From Pterobdella sp. o SKG-2022 (taxonomy: Eukaryota; Annelida; Clitellata; Hirudinida; Piscicolidae), in NCBI GenBank assembly GCA_964035795.1, contig OZ038321.1, forward strand, positions 2,655,418 to 2,719,417: a DNA stretch of 64,000 nucleotides, read 5' to 3'. The position numbers and the translations under genes are program-made. The notes beneath the pieces were generated by a model. It saw nothing but the letters and a program-made list of their open reading frames with translations. It had not been told where the DNA came from and did not search any database. The stretch's first letter is position 1, and the number at the start of each line of letters is the position of its first letter. Shown piece by piece: positions 36,205 to 48,367 of the stretch.

Positions 36205-37418
36205 CTATGTTTCAACTCAAAACGAAAGTTTCATAATAATAATAGAAATTTACATTCTACTAACCTATTTTTAAGTTGAACTCTTATTTTCAAGTGGTTG
36301 CAGCCAATTTTTTTTGGCTATTTTAAAAGTCGGCTTGATTTGAAGTCATTTTCTGCTAATTAAAAAGCAGTCACTTTATTTTTGGTCAAAGGAGAGCCTG
36401 CAGAAAAGAAATTCAGGTCTGCAGAAGGTTGGAAAGTTTCTCTCAGGGAATAAATCTAGATCATCATTCCTGTTTTCTGTAGTCTTCTCTTATCAAGCTC
36501 AAACTTAGTAATCAAAAAAATACTTGAAACCGAACGTCTGTAGACGCAGTGCAAAAATTTGTGAAAAATGATCCGAATTGATGGAAAGAAGAGGGTGTTC
36601 ATTAAAAGCACTGAGGCTAACAACTGAAAAAGTTTCCTGGTTTATTCAATATATACAATATTGAAAATGTTTTACACTATCTTCTTTTTTTTTATTCATA
36701 AAATTTTATTTTATATACATTTTAAAAACAAAAAAATTCTTGATGAAGTAGACTAGTCTGACACCAACACAAAAAATTTAAAAAAAAAATAAAATCCATA
36801 TCAAAGAATCTTAATTTTCCTTTTTCATGACTGAAAAAGCTTGAAATGCTTACTAGTTATATAATTTATAACTTATTCATAAACTCAATATCAACTTTCT
36901 CAGTCTTCAAGTCTCTGCGTAAAAATTATTGTGAAAATTCAATGAAAATATTTATATTTTTAAAGTGAAGATAGTGTAAAATACAGAGAAAGTTATTCAG
37001 CGAAAAAACTTAGTGACATGTTAATTATTAAGTTAAGCGCATAAGAATGATAAACTCAAAAAATTAAATATCTAAAATTACAAAAATATTTATTTCAAAG
37101 TTGAAGTATTCATGAAAGTTATTAATTAAAATATTTCAAAAATAAAAATTTAAAAATTTTTGAATAACATACAAAATTATATATAAAAACAATTTAATAA
37201 ACTGTATTTTTTCGACTCTTAGACAGACCCTAAACGGAACAAGTTACATCAGAGTTATAATTAAATTTGATTTCATATGATTATATTTACTTTTTAAAGG
37301 CCCAGTTTTAAAATATTGAAAAATTCTCACGTCATGAAGTTTTAAGTTTCTAAACTAGTTTGAAAGCAGATTGTAATCTTATACACTTACAGAAAAACGA
37401 CTCACAACTTCAATAAAA
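36205..37418. other. AT-rich 5' flank of PPP1R15
   Basis: No coding feature. CACTTACAG at about 37384-37392 could be an acceptor for a 5' UTR exon just upstream of the ATG, but no partner exon can be named. Confidence 0.5.
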
Positions 37419-40400
37419 ATGGATACTATCAAAACATTCTATAAAACTGAATTCTCAACGAAAAATTTAGTTTCTAGGACAAAAGATATTAACTCTTCTG
37501 TTCTATCAGATATAAACTTGAGTTTAAGTATGAATAATCTTGACCGTGAACCTTTAATAAATTTTAACCAATTAATAAGTAAATTAAATTTTCTCTTACC
37601 TCATTCTCAAAACGCCTTATTCAAGCCCATTGCTGTAAATCATTCAATATCTTCTAGTGAGCTCAAAAAGTCTAAAATAATGGAGGAATACAAAAAAGCC
37701 TCAGAGACACGAAGTCATTCTTTTCCAAACGTCAGCATCAAATCTCATTATAAAAATGAAGATTTTATTGTAAAAGAACAAGTTAAATTTTTCTGTAATG
37801 TACCTGAATGTGATAACCAAAATAAAAATGATGATTCATGTAGTGACAGTGAAATTTGGGATGAATGGGATGATGATGATGATGATGGTTATATAGGAAT
37901 TTCTGACACTTTGAAATTTCCATCTTGTGCAGTTTTACAAATGACAACAAATGAGATTCTCAGTCCCACTCCAAAAAATACGTTATCCGATGTTTTGAAT
38001 CAATGTTCACCACATACCACATGCGACCTTAATTGGAACTCAGGAATAAAAGAAGAGATCGAAAAGCTCCCCAAAGGATCTCCAACAGACACAGACGACA
38101 TTTTAATTTGTATGCAATTTAACGATGAAGAAAATGAACTGAAACAGCGAATAACAGATGCCAACTGCAACTGGGGTGAACATTATTCCTCACCTCTTCC
38201 TATCCAATCAAAACCTTGCAAGGTGAATCAATCAATTTTCGTAAATGCAGAAATTTTATATATTTGGTTTATTACTTGATAAGACTGTGAGGGCATGTTT
38301 AATAATGTCTCTTTATTAATACAACTTGAACTATAATTATAAATACAGCGGACTAAAAGTAAATGCCTAAAATTAATTATTTATTATTATTCAACTCTTT
38401 AAAGACACATGTGCTCTGATTTTTGAAACATATGTTACTTCATTTATCATATAATTTCTCATAATTATGAGGGATATTAGAAAAAAACACATTATATCAT
38501 GAAATTAACTGAGATTATTTATACAAAAAAACATTGTAATCCATCAGGTAATGAATTACGATATAGTTGTACTTATCAATAATTTCAGTTAATTTTCTAA
38601 ATAAACACGTTTTTTTTAATTTTCTTTAATTTGAAGTGATTATTTAAAATTCATTTTATTCAAAAATGATGTCTTCAAAGCATTAAAAATGGTTATTTAA
38701 AATATGTTAAGAGTTTGAAAAAATTATATAATAATAAATCTGATTATATAACAATCAAAGTTGGATTGTTTTCACAGTTTAATTATCTTTTTTTCAAATT
38801 GAAAATGTAAGTTTTTTTTAAAAAAAACTTAGTGCATCAAATTATTAAATGCCTTTTGTTTGTTTCCTTCACTTGTCTCAAAAGTACCACTTCAACACAA
38901 AGTTGGTAACTTTAATCTCCCCTACCTACCATTCCTCAGTTACTAGTCTCAGAGTGCCCAAACCTACTTTGCTAATGAAGAACTTGTCCTAGGAACCTAG
39001 CCTGATGAGAGCAGACTAATAAAACAGTCCATGTGGGTTTGTCCAAGAAATATATATCTTGTAAAAATAATATATGTAACATCAAAGAGTAGCTGGAAGA
39101 AAGGAAATGCAGTGTTCAGTTTTGTACTCTGAAAGGGTAGCAAGTTTGGTCACTAGTACATTGAGTTAATGTTTCAACATCATCATTGTTTTGCATCTGT
39201 TCCCATGCTAGCATGACTTGCACAATGTCACACTCAAAATAATTTTTCTTTTTATGAAGAATGTCAAAAAAGGGGTTTTTTTAACAAGAGAGGCAACATC
39301 AGTCACCAGCCCTAGTAAGTATTATTATTTTCACTGTCTCCAAGCACAAACTCTATCTCCAGTTTGGTGTCTTACAAAGAACATTTACTGATGAGTGCAC
39401 ATGTGGCAAAAGTTTCCATTTTAATATCAAGTGTTATTTACAAGTTAAAAAAGCTCAAACCCACATATAACATGGATATATAATAAAAGTGTTTAAAAGT
39501 TTCAAGTAATGAAGTTTTTCCATACACTGTGAAGTAGTCATCAAGAGGCAGTTTTACAATGCTTTCCATGGTCAAGAAAAACAACACATGGATGATGAAG
39601 ATACTCAATTGAAAATTCAGCATGAACCAATCAAATTTTTTTTATAACTCTACGTAACTTCAACCTTTTCCAGTCGGCGTATCGCTCACATCACTCAACG
39701 GAAACTGCGCTTTTGTACATCACTGACAGCCTCCGCAATATCTGTGCTACCGGGTCTGCGGCCGTCTTAGTGTCTTTAGATATTTCAGCAGCTTTTGACA
39801 CCATTAATCATCCAAATATGCTGCATATCCTTGAAGTCTACTTTCACATTTCTGGCATTGCTTTATCCTGGTTTCAGTCCTATCTTTCTGAACGCAAGCA
39901 ATTTGTTAAGATAAGCTGCTCTTCTTCTACCCCTGTCTCCCTTCGTTTTGGTGTTCCTCAAGGTTCTGTTCTTGGGCCCATACTCTTTTCTCTTTATACT
40001 TCCCCTATTAGCGAGATCATACAGAAGCACGACGTTCTATATCATCAGTTTTCTGATGATATTACCCTCTTTACAGGCGCCTCCTACCTTGATCCTCATC
40101 CCAGCCTCACTAAGATATCTGAATGCATCACTGAGCTCAATCTTTGGTTTTCTAACAATCACCTCATGTTGAATCCTAACAAAAGCGAAGTGATGTTTGT
40201 CGGCAGTCCCATACTCCTTTCCAAATCCAATCTTCCCACTGAAGTAATCTTTGACGGCACTACTCTTTCCGTAACGTCCAAACTGAAGATACTAGGTGTA
40301 ACTCTTGATTCTAGACTCAACTTTACACACTTTGTCTCTCAGATCATACAATCATCCAACTTTCATCTCCATGCGATCAGACAGGCACGCAAGTTCCTAC

Positions 40401-42008
40401 CCTTTGACACTGCCGTTGCTCTGATCATCTCTTTAGTTCTTTCAAGGATTGATTACTGTAACTCTCTTCTTTGTCGACTCCCGAACTGTCTTATTTCTAA
40501 GTTGCAATCTCTCCAAAATCGCGCTGCTAAAACCGCTCTTCAAGCCGACTACTATTCTTCATCTCACACCTGTCTTGATCGCCTCCATTGGCTGCCGGTC
40601 GTACTAAGAGCCCAGTTCAAGTTGCTATGGATCACGGCTAACATCTTATATTTTTATCAGCCGGCTTATTTATATGACCGTCTTTCCATTAGACAGACTC
40701 CTGAGTCTCTCAGGTCTTCCAACTCTGGTTTATGCCTACATCAGCCTGTCTCTTCTAAACCTTTCTTACATCGCTCCTTCTCGCATATTGCCCCTCACTT
40801 ATGGAACTCTCTTCCACTTAATGTCCGTCTTTCACCTTCTCTTAAAATTTTTCGCAAGCGCTTAAAAACGCATCTTTATAGCCAAATTTCTTTCTCATAG
40901 CCCTTCTGATTAGAACAGCGCCTCTGCAGCAAACCTAGTTTGCAAACTGCGCGCCCTACAAATAAAATAATAATAATAATAAAAAACTCCTTCCCTTTTA
41001 TCAAGGGTTGAGTGTAAAGACTAAATAAAATTTTTTGCAATGATAAGTCTAATAAAATAACAAAATGAAATTGATAAGATAATCACTTTTTGAGCCTTCT
41101 GCATCACAATTTGTGAATAAACATAATTTTTCATTTGAATGTGGGTTTGTTAATTTTGCAATGACATATAATATCTCTTTCTCATGCTTAACATTGGCCA
41201 TGTGATGGTTCGACATCTGTAAAGATGGTTTGATGACTTTGAATCTGTTCTACTTTGTTCAACAACTTGTATCCCTTACTTTTTCATTTAGAAGAAAATC
41301 AATCAATTCATCTCATATAAACCCTAATGTTTAAGGGCACTTGTTTCAACTTGTGCTTTAAGCTAACATGCTCACAAGCTATGTTGAATTCAGTTGAGAA
41401 ATTCAAGAAAGCATCCAGTGAGCTATCCAGAGTCAAACAAGCCATCAATCAATTGCTTGTTGAAAAAATCTTTTTGAGCTTAACATTTTATGTGGTTTCA
41501 CAGCTTTTATCCAACTAACCAATAAAACTTTTCAACTGTAGTACATTTGTATAGAAGAATATCTGTTGGAATATAGCAACAAAAAATAGTGCTAAGAACT
41601 CCAGCAACTTTGTCTAACCTCATATGATGAAATGAAAGACATTAAATGAGTAATAATAATACATCAAAATAATCAGTGTTTTCATAGATTGACAAAATCT
41701 CCTCGGGTTGTGTCAGAGGAGATCAAGGTTTTGTGGAAGAATGGTGTAGTTGTTTTAATCATACACAACACAACCATTAATAAATAATTGTGATGTATGG
41801 ACCACAGGTGCAGTTTAAGAATTCTCCGACCCTCCATAGTTATGATGATGAAGGACTTGATAGGAAGGGACCTTGGGAAACGATGGCTCGGGATTTTTCG
41901 AGGTTCCGAAGACATATCGAAAGCCTTGAAAAGGTTTTATCACCTGTTTTGCAGCCTGAACACCGAACAAAAATGTGGAGTTTTATATGTTCAAAACAGT
42001 CTAGATAA
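37419..42008 (+). CDS. PPP1R15: PPP1R15 (GADD34/CReP) homologue, PP1 targeting subunit for eIF2alpha
   Basis: Directs protein phosphatase 1 to phosphorylated eIF2alpha, ending the integrated stress response. Exon 1 is 37419-38222 (donor CAAG|GTGAAT), exon 2 is 41808-42008 (acceptor CCACAG). Phase 0 across the junction gives 334 aa, close to short invertebrate homologues and about half the human length. The N-terminal 260 residues are poorly conserved and polar, with an acidic block (SDSEIWDEWDDDDDD, about 143-157). The joined C-terminus carries the PP1-docking motif Lys268-Val-Gln-Phe271. Further along are DRKGPWE (286-292), ARD-SRF and EHRTKMW, the conserved PPP1R15 core that meets PP1, actin and eIF2alpha. 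Exon 1 ends in the Lys and exon 2 starts at the Val, so only spliced RNA makes the docking site. The start context AAAAATGG is favourable. A LINE copy lies in the 3.6-kb intron. Confidence 0.88.
38223..39652 (+). other. PPP1R15 intron, part before the LINE
   Basis: AT-rich. At 39178-39230 it contains CATCATCATTGTTTTGCATCTGTTCCCATGCTAGCATGACTTG, a copy of the (CAT)n-TGTTTCCATGC repeat. No nested host gene is seen. Confidence 0.65.
39653..40900 (+). pseudogene. LINE reverse transcriptase fragment (copy B)
   Basis: Open from the truncation point through the TAG at 40900, covering RT motifs from SAYRSHHSTETAL to the end of the C-terminal domain. The catalytic box reads FSDD in place of FADD (about 40048-40059), caused by a G-to-T change. 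There is no start codon of its own and no endonuclease, so it is a dead fragment despite the open frame. Confidence 0.88.
39653..40965 (+). mobile_element. 5'-truncated CR1/L2-type LINE, copy B, in the PPP1R15 intron
   Basis: Homology to copies A and C begins abruptly at CGTAACTTCAACC and runs to the common 3' hairpin and (AAT)n tail. It is inserted in the same orientation as the host gene. 5' truncation is the usual result of incomplete reverse transcription. The left flank TTTTTTTTATAACTCTA shows no clear duplication at the right. Confidence 0.92.
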
Positions 42009-45000
42009 TTGTATATATGTTATTATTATTTGTGGTGATTGTGCTATTAGCAGTTGTCTAGGATTTTTCATGTTTATTATTCAATTGTTTACAAAGTTTA
42101 TAAAAATTTCACTAAGCTTTTTCAAGGCACTCATATCAAGTTCTACTTACATAACACCTAGTGATAAGGGATTGAAATGCGAAAAGCTTTGTGACATCTT
42201 CAATTTAAAAATATTGTTTCATATTTCAAAATTTTCATTTTCCTCTTAATTTCCGTATTCATTTTGTCATTATTTTTGGTTCACATAAGAACAGAAAAAT
42301 TACAGTTAGGTTCCTTATGTATATAGTGGTGCCATCCACATTCACTACAAATTTTGTTTTGAGTTCCATTATATCTCATGATTCAATTATGTTTTTATTC
42401 AATATGCTTCCCATTTCAAGCAGGTTTGGTGCCTAATTAAAATATATACATTTATAATAGACTCAACCCATATTCTTAACCTCTTTTGGATATCCTACCT
42501 AGGTATTATTCCATTATCATAGTCATAGAAGGTGTGTAATGATATCATCATAATAATAAATATCAGGGGTTTTTTTTCTTAATAAATCGTTTCAAATAAC
42601 AAGCGGTTTTTGATATAATTTGTAATTTAGGGTCTTTATAATGGAAATTTCTAAGGCTTTCGAATTCTGTTAATGACACGTTGTTATTTAAGATCGATTT
42701 TCTTTTGAGGTATTCGCTAAACCAGTTTGAAGTATGTTAAAATGTTGTTTTTCGATATTGTATAAATGATTGTGTATATTTTTGATGTAGATTTCAGAAA
42801 TTAAGTTTTTGCTTAATTTTGAAGCGATTAGAAATCATTTAATTTTAATAAAAATCAATTCAATAATCTTTATTGCAATAAACATAGTGAAAGAGCATAA
42901 ATATCAAAAGCCAAGTGGGAGGGTGTGTCAAAACATAAACATAACTGAATTTAAAGTGTCGATTGATAAATTACAATTTTCGTCTTCATGGTTCACAATA
43001 ACTGTCTTACGACTAAATATACCAAAAAAATCCTGCATTGGGTAAGTCATTGTGTTATACAAAAGGCTTTCACATCGATTATATAACTATTACATTCATT
43101 ATGACAGTAAGACAGCTATAGTTTTTGGTAAGTCATGAAGCTAGCTAAACAATATCTGGGGGAATCATTGAGTTTAATAAAAGTACTTCACGTAATTTTG
43201 CGGTTTTTTCGTTTTTAGACACGTTTGCAACATGCCAATAAATCGGTCTTAGATTATCAAAATGAAAGTCAAAGAACTGAAGATTGGATGCACAACTTCT
43301 ACTATGGTACCAAATCCTCCATATATTTGTACTAAAATTAAAAATTTTTATTTTTTTACGGTTTTGTCTGCCCAAAACCTACCTCGGTGAAGAATCTGCT
43401 GTTTTGTAATTCAATTCTTATGTTCATAAGGCCTTTCGTAGGTGAAGCGTAAGTGGATAAGATTTGAATTAAGGTCAAATGATTTTACAAAGAAGGATAT
43501 GCTTAATGTTGAAATAAAGAATAGTCTTAATAACTATGAGATGATTGTGAATCATAAAAGCACGAAAATATTTGAATTTTTTATTTTGACCAAGCTTTTC
43601 CATCTATCCTCTATAACTAGTTAGTTATTTTGATATAGAATATATCGAAAAGCTTCGTCAAGATCAAAAATTCAAATATTTTCGTGCTTTTATGATTCAC
43701 AATTTTGAGGCGAATTATTCACAAAATTGTCTGAAAAAACAAAGCATTTTTTAAAAATGTTATATTGAAATTCAAAAAGAATGGGAAGCATTATACTGTG
43801 TTATCTTTGAAGAGGTTGTATTTATCGAGAAATATAACTAAAAAATTAAATAATGACGAAATAGTTTCAAGATTGTAAAATAATCGAATTGAACTCCAAC
43901 GATCAAAGTATCTTTTATTAGTATTAATAGAATGCCATTCAGATTTATCTGAAAGCCCAACCGCATGTTAGATCTTTGACGATAAATTAAATTAAACTGG
44001 AACAAACTCATGGCACTTGGCAACGGGGTAACAGGGATGGGCGATACACGTTACAAATTCTGGAACACAAGTTTTATTTTCTGGGCATCTAGTATCCTGA
44101 AGGATGTTATAGAAATTCAATAAAATATTCAAAACCCAATTGCGCACTATAAAAATTCTATAAAAGTTAATTTACATTAACCGTTCCACTATATTTATCA
44201 TTTAATTCTATTCAACATCCAATCAAATCAATACTAACCTTCTCACAATAACAACAATCAATTAAAATCAAACAACGATAAACTCTCCTCTCTAAACCCC
44301 TTCTCCATCTCGCCCAACACTTAACCATCACCTCTACAACACCTGGCCTTCATCTCCAAAACACTCATCTTCTCCATCTTCCCACAACATATGGCCATTC
44401 TTATTTCTCCCCGCTCCCAGTTCTCCTCCACAACACCTATCTCCCATCTTCTCCCTCCCCCAACACCCAACTTTCGTCTCTCCCTTTTCTCCAATGCTCA
44501 CCTCACAGGGGTGAACACATGCACAAGTCTCACAACCATCTGCATCTACTCTCTTCCCTGTGAGACATCTCGTTACGCATTCTAGCGCTGGGCATTCGGC
44601 TTTGATATTTGTTATTATTGATGTTATTCTACTATTTTTTTTATATTATTATTATTTTCTCCAATATTATTAATATTTTGATTTTTTTGTTATTATTAGT
44701 TTTGACATTATTTTCCTTTTAAATGGTTATTAACAGTATTTAATATTTTATTTAATTTTTAACATTTATTTTCTCAATAAACAATTATTTTTTCGACATA
44801 ATATATATTATAAAAGTAATAATGTTTTTAAAATTTATACAAAGCTGAGTTTTTGCCGTTGGCCACCAATAATAAGGATAATATAATATTAATAATAATA
44901 ACAACAATAATAATAATGATAATAAAAATAATAAAAGTAAATAATAATCATCATAAAAACAATAATAATTGTGTTTTTCAAAAAAAATAATAAAAATAAT

Positions 45001-45845
45001 AATAATAATAATGAGTAAAACAAAAATAATAATACTAATAACCCCACCATCGACTCCACAGACCAACACAGAAGAAAGAATGAGAAGCAGAGAAAAAACT
45101 CTCAATAAAAACATTTTGATAAGGAAATTAAGAAATAAATTATATTTGCCTATTTATCTTTGTCAAATTTAAACTTTGTTCTACCTCCAAAGGTCGAGTT
45201 TTGAGCTAGTGTTGTTTCGACTTCTGTACGAAATTTTCCGTTTTCAGGGACTGTAAGCAACTTTGAGTGGTTTTGAACGGAAGACTTAGATGAAAAGGGT
45301 TGTATAAATTGAATAGCTATTTATATTTATTTTTTATTTATTTATTTTTTTGTTTATTCATTAATTTATTTTTTTATCTTTTCTTCATTTATTTATTTAT
45401 ATTCTTATTTATATCTCAACACTATCCCATAGTTCAAATCTTTTCTTTTTTTATAAAATAATGATAATTATTATTATTTATAGTAAGAGTAGTTTTAACA
45501 TTATCAATAAAAACAGTGCTATTATTTTCCTAAAAAAAACTCCACAAGTTCAATCATTTATTCAATAATAAAGATAAAAAAATCTCAGAAAATCAGTGGG
45601 AGTGCTTGATTTCAGTCACTCTCTTATCAATGTATTGACTTGCCACGCCCGGCTGGATGCAAGTTGAGGGACTGGCTTGGGCGATAAGAGCTGGGGTGAG
45701 CGGGTATTGATGTTATAAGTGGTGTTGTGGTTCGACAATTTTATGGGTGATAGAGTGGGGAGGAAGAGGTTGTGTGTGGTGTGGTGTTCTAAGCTTATGT
45801 GGTATGGTGGGTTGAATGATGTATAATGTGGATTAATGATTAAAA
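42009..45845. other. Spacer after PPP1R15, mostly AT-rich
   Basis: Contains a foldback at 43545, a pyrimidine-rich C/T stretch at 44280-44580 (TCTCC/CACCTC runs), AAT-type microsatellites at 44880-45015 and T-rich runs at 45310-45420. None of the short open frames is gene-like. Confidence 0.6.
43545..43709. repeat. Foldback (MITE-like) element, about 55-bp arms
   Basis: Left arm begins ATTGTGAATCATAAAAGCACGAAAATATTTGAATTTTT; the right arm is its near-perfect complement ending TCATGATTCACAAT-type sequence. Inner ends carry AAGCTTTTCC and GAAAAGCTTCG. The loop is about 45 bp. Arms differ from those at 25002 and 58564 but share the AAGCTTTTC core. Confidence 0.85.
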
Positions 45846-45975
45846 TCATCGTCATCATCATCATCGTCATCATCATCATCGTCATCATCATCATCGTCAT
45901 CATCATCATCGTCATCATCATCATCGTCATCATCGTCATCGTTTTACGTCTGTTTCCATGCATGGGTTGAACAAC
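45846..45975. repeat. 15-bp (CATCATCATCATCGT)n array with conserved tail
   Basis: About six copies of CATCATCATCATCGT followed by TTTTACGTCTGTTTCCATGCATGGGTTGAAC. The same pairing of a CAT microsatellite and this tail, more or less decayed, occurs at 34188, 39178 and (reverse complement) 61248-61292. Confidence 0.8.
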
Positions 45976-46329
45976 GAAGTAAAATTTAAAAATCAATGGT
46001 TAGAAAAATTATAATTCAAGAGTGCCTGAGATAAAACCTGAGATGACATACAAAATTAATAGTTCAAAACATGATATAGTTCCACGTTGAGTCTACAAAC
46101 TCATTAGTGACCCACCTGACAGCAGATCTTCAATAGATTCAAGCTCTTTGTAGATCTTCAGGTCATAGCACTGGGACTTCAACTTGTATGGTGTGGGGTT
46201 TTAAAGTGGTTATAAAAAATAATAGATATGTTTAAAACATTATAAAATATAAAATAATGAAATAGCCCAGCACATAGAAATATAGAAGATGGTAGAAAAT
46301 CTATATAATAATAATAAAATAATAATAAT

Positions 46330-48266
46330 GGACCAGACGGTGTTCAAGGGTTTTGGCTAAAAAACTTCAAGTCCATGCATCAATGGTTAGTAAAATATCT
46401 AGCAGAATGCTACAAAGGAACAACGCCAGCGTGGATGACAAAAGGCCGAACTGTTTTGATACAAAAAAATAAATCAAAAGGAACGGTTGCAAGCAACTAT
46501 AGGCCGATTACACGCCTACCATTATGTTGGAAAATATTGACAGCGTTACTAACAGATGAGATCTTTTTGGAAAAAAATCAATTCTTCCCAGAAGAACAAA
46601 AAGGATGCAAAAGAAAAATCAGAAGAACAGAAGATCAGTTATACACAAACAAGATGATACTGAAAGAGGTAAAAACGAGAAAGAAAAATCTAGTAATGGG
46701 CTGGATTGATTACCAAAAAGCGTTCGATATGCTGCCCCACTCCTGGATAATAGACTGCTTTTATTCACTTGGACTGAATAAAAAACTGATAACCTTCTTG
46801 CAATCCACAATGAAAAACTGGCGGGTAGAATTGACCTGTAACAATGAAAAGCTGGGTGAAGTAGAAATAAAGAAAGGAATATTCCAAAGAGACTCATTAT
46901 CTCCACTTTTGTTTGTCATAACCCTTATTCCTCTAACGTAGATACGGAAAGCTACAAGACATTTTTACAGCTTTGCAAATAAGGAAAAGATCAACCATCT
47001 ACTTTATATGGATGATCTCAAACTGTATGCCAAAACCGAGGAAGAACTCGACTCACTAGTACAGACAGTAAGCGTTTTTAGTGAAGATATCGGCATGAAA
47101 TTCCGTATCGAGAAGTGTTGAATGTTAGTAATGAAAAGAGGGAAAAAAGTTAAATCAGATGGAATTAAGCTACCCGACGACACGGTAATGAAAGCATTGA
47201 GAGATGGAGAAGGATACAAGTACCAGGGTATATTACAAGCTGACGATTTACAGAAAAAAGAAATGAAAATCAAAGTTCTCAATGAATACAAAAGCAGAGT
47301 GCGGAAGATTGTTAAGACAAAACTGAATAGAAGGAATATTGTTAAGGGTATTAATACTTGGGCCATCCCTGTTTTGAGATATTTAGCGCCTTTTCTTTGT
47401 TGGACAAAGACTGAGCTTCAGTCAATAGATGGGAAAACAGGGAAACTCTTAACAATGCATAATGGACTGCACCCACGAAGTGATGTAGATAGGTTATATA
47501 TACCAAGGAAAGTCGGCGGACGAGGACAGGCAAATGCTGAAGATACTGTTATCTTGGCCAAAATCAGCCTTGAGGATCACATCAAAAAAAACGATTTGAA
47601 AATCCAAACTGAGTCACTTTTATGTGCGGCGCAAAAGCAAGCCTTGAGAACCAGCTGTTTCAAATTCTATATAGATAAAACAGCTAATAGCCCACTGTGT
47701 AGAATGTGCGGCTACAAAGGTGAAACCGTTCAACACATAATCTGCAAATGTGAGAAGCTCGCTCAAAAAGAGTACAAGAGACGTCACGATAACGTTGCTA
47801 GAAGACTCCATTGGGACTTGTGTAAGAAAAATGGATTAAAATGCAATTTAAAGTGGTACGAACATGAGCCAGATAGTATTGTGGAGAATGATGACATAAA
47901 GTTGCTATGGGACTTCAAAATACAATGTGACAATATGATAGAAGCCCGTCGACCTGACATTGTCGTTTTAGACAAAAAGGAGAAAAAATGCTTGATTGTG
48001 GATGTTGCTGTACCTGGAGACTGCAGAATCAATGAAAAAAAAAAGAAAAAATTGATAAGTATCAGGATCTGCGAAGAGAAGTTAGCAGCCTATGGCAGCA
48101 AATGAAAGTACATGTGGTACCGATTGTAATTGGAGTCCTTGGAAGTATAAGCAAAAACTTCATAGGCTTTCTCCACCAATTAGAAATTAATACAAATATG
48201 GGAGAGTTGCAAAAGGCGGCATTACTCGGTACCGCAAGAATCCTGAGGAAAGTTCTGGAGCTGTAG
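46330..48266 (+). pseudogene. RT plus restriction-like endonuclease ORF with three lesions
   Basis: One frame is kept from 46330 to about 48040: SNYRPITRLP, GWIDYQKAFDMLPHSWI (first catalytic Asp), GIFQRDSLSPLLF, LLYMDDLKLYAK (catalytic DD), KYQGILQADD and LHPRSDVDRLYIPRKVGGRG. A knuckle follows (CRMCGYKGETVQHIICKC), then a nuclease core RPDIVVLDKKEKKCLIVDVAVPGD-type (Asp-x-Asp spacing normal; about 47948-48022). Lesions are an in-frame TAG at 46939-46941, an in-frame TGA at 47119-47121 (probably a Lys-Cys-x codon), and a frameshift in the A-run at 48036-48051. After the shift the last 70 residues (DKYQDLRREV...KVLEL) continue to TAG 48264-48266. All catalytic residues seen are intact, so decay is recent. 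Confidence 0.85.
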
Positions 48267-48364
48267 GCAGACTTAGTAAGACTCTGGTCGTTAGTTATGA
48301 CCCCTCTTACTAAAATTTTCTCAGCAAAATACTTGATAGATTTCATTTAATAATAATAATAATA
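46330..48364 (+). mobile_element. 5'-truncated LINE with RT, zinc knuckle and PD-D/ExK endonuclease
   Basis: Starts inside the RT (GPDGVQGFWLKNF), preceded by (AAT)n, and ends in another (AAT)n at 48346-48364, into which copy C of the CR1/L2-type LINE is inserted. The domain order (RT, cysteine knuckle, restriction-like nuclease at the C-terminus) matches the site-specific R2/R4/NeSL/Hero group of LINEs. I cannot decide the clade by eye. Confidence 0.82.
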
Positions 48365-48367
48365 ATT

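Noticed and set aside
39713..40900. Host gene encoded within the PPP1R15 intron
   Set aside because: Nearly identical to the RT of LINE copies A and C, with the same 3' UTR hairpin.
46375..46941. A short independent reverse-transcriptase gene
   Set aside because: The same frame continues beyond the TAG to 48040; it is the front part of one broken LINE ORF.
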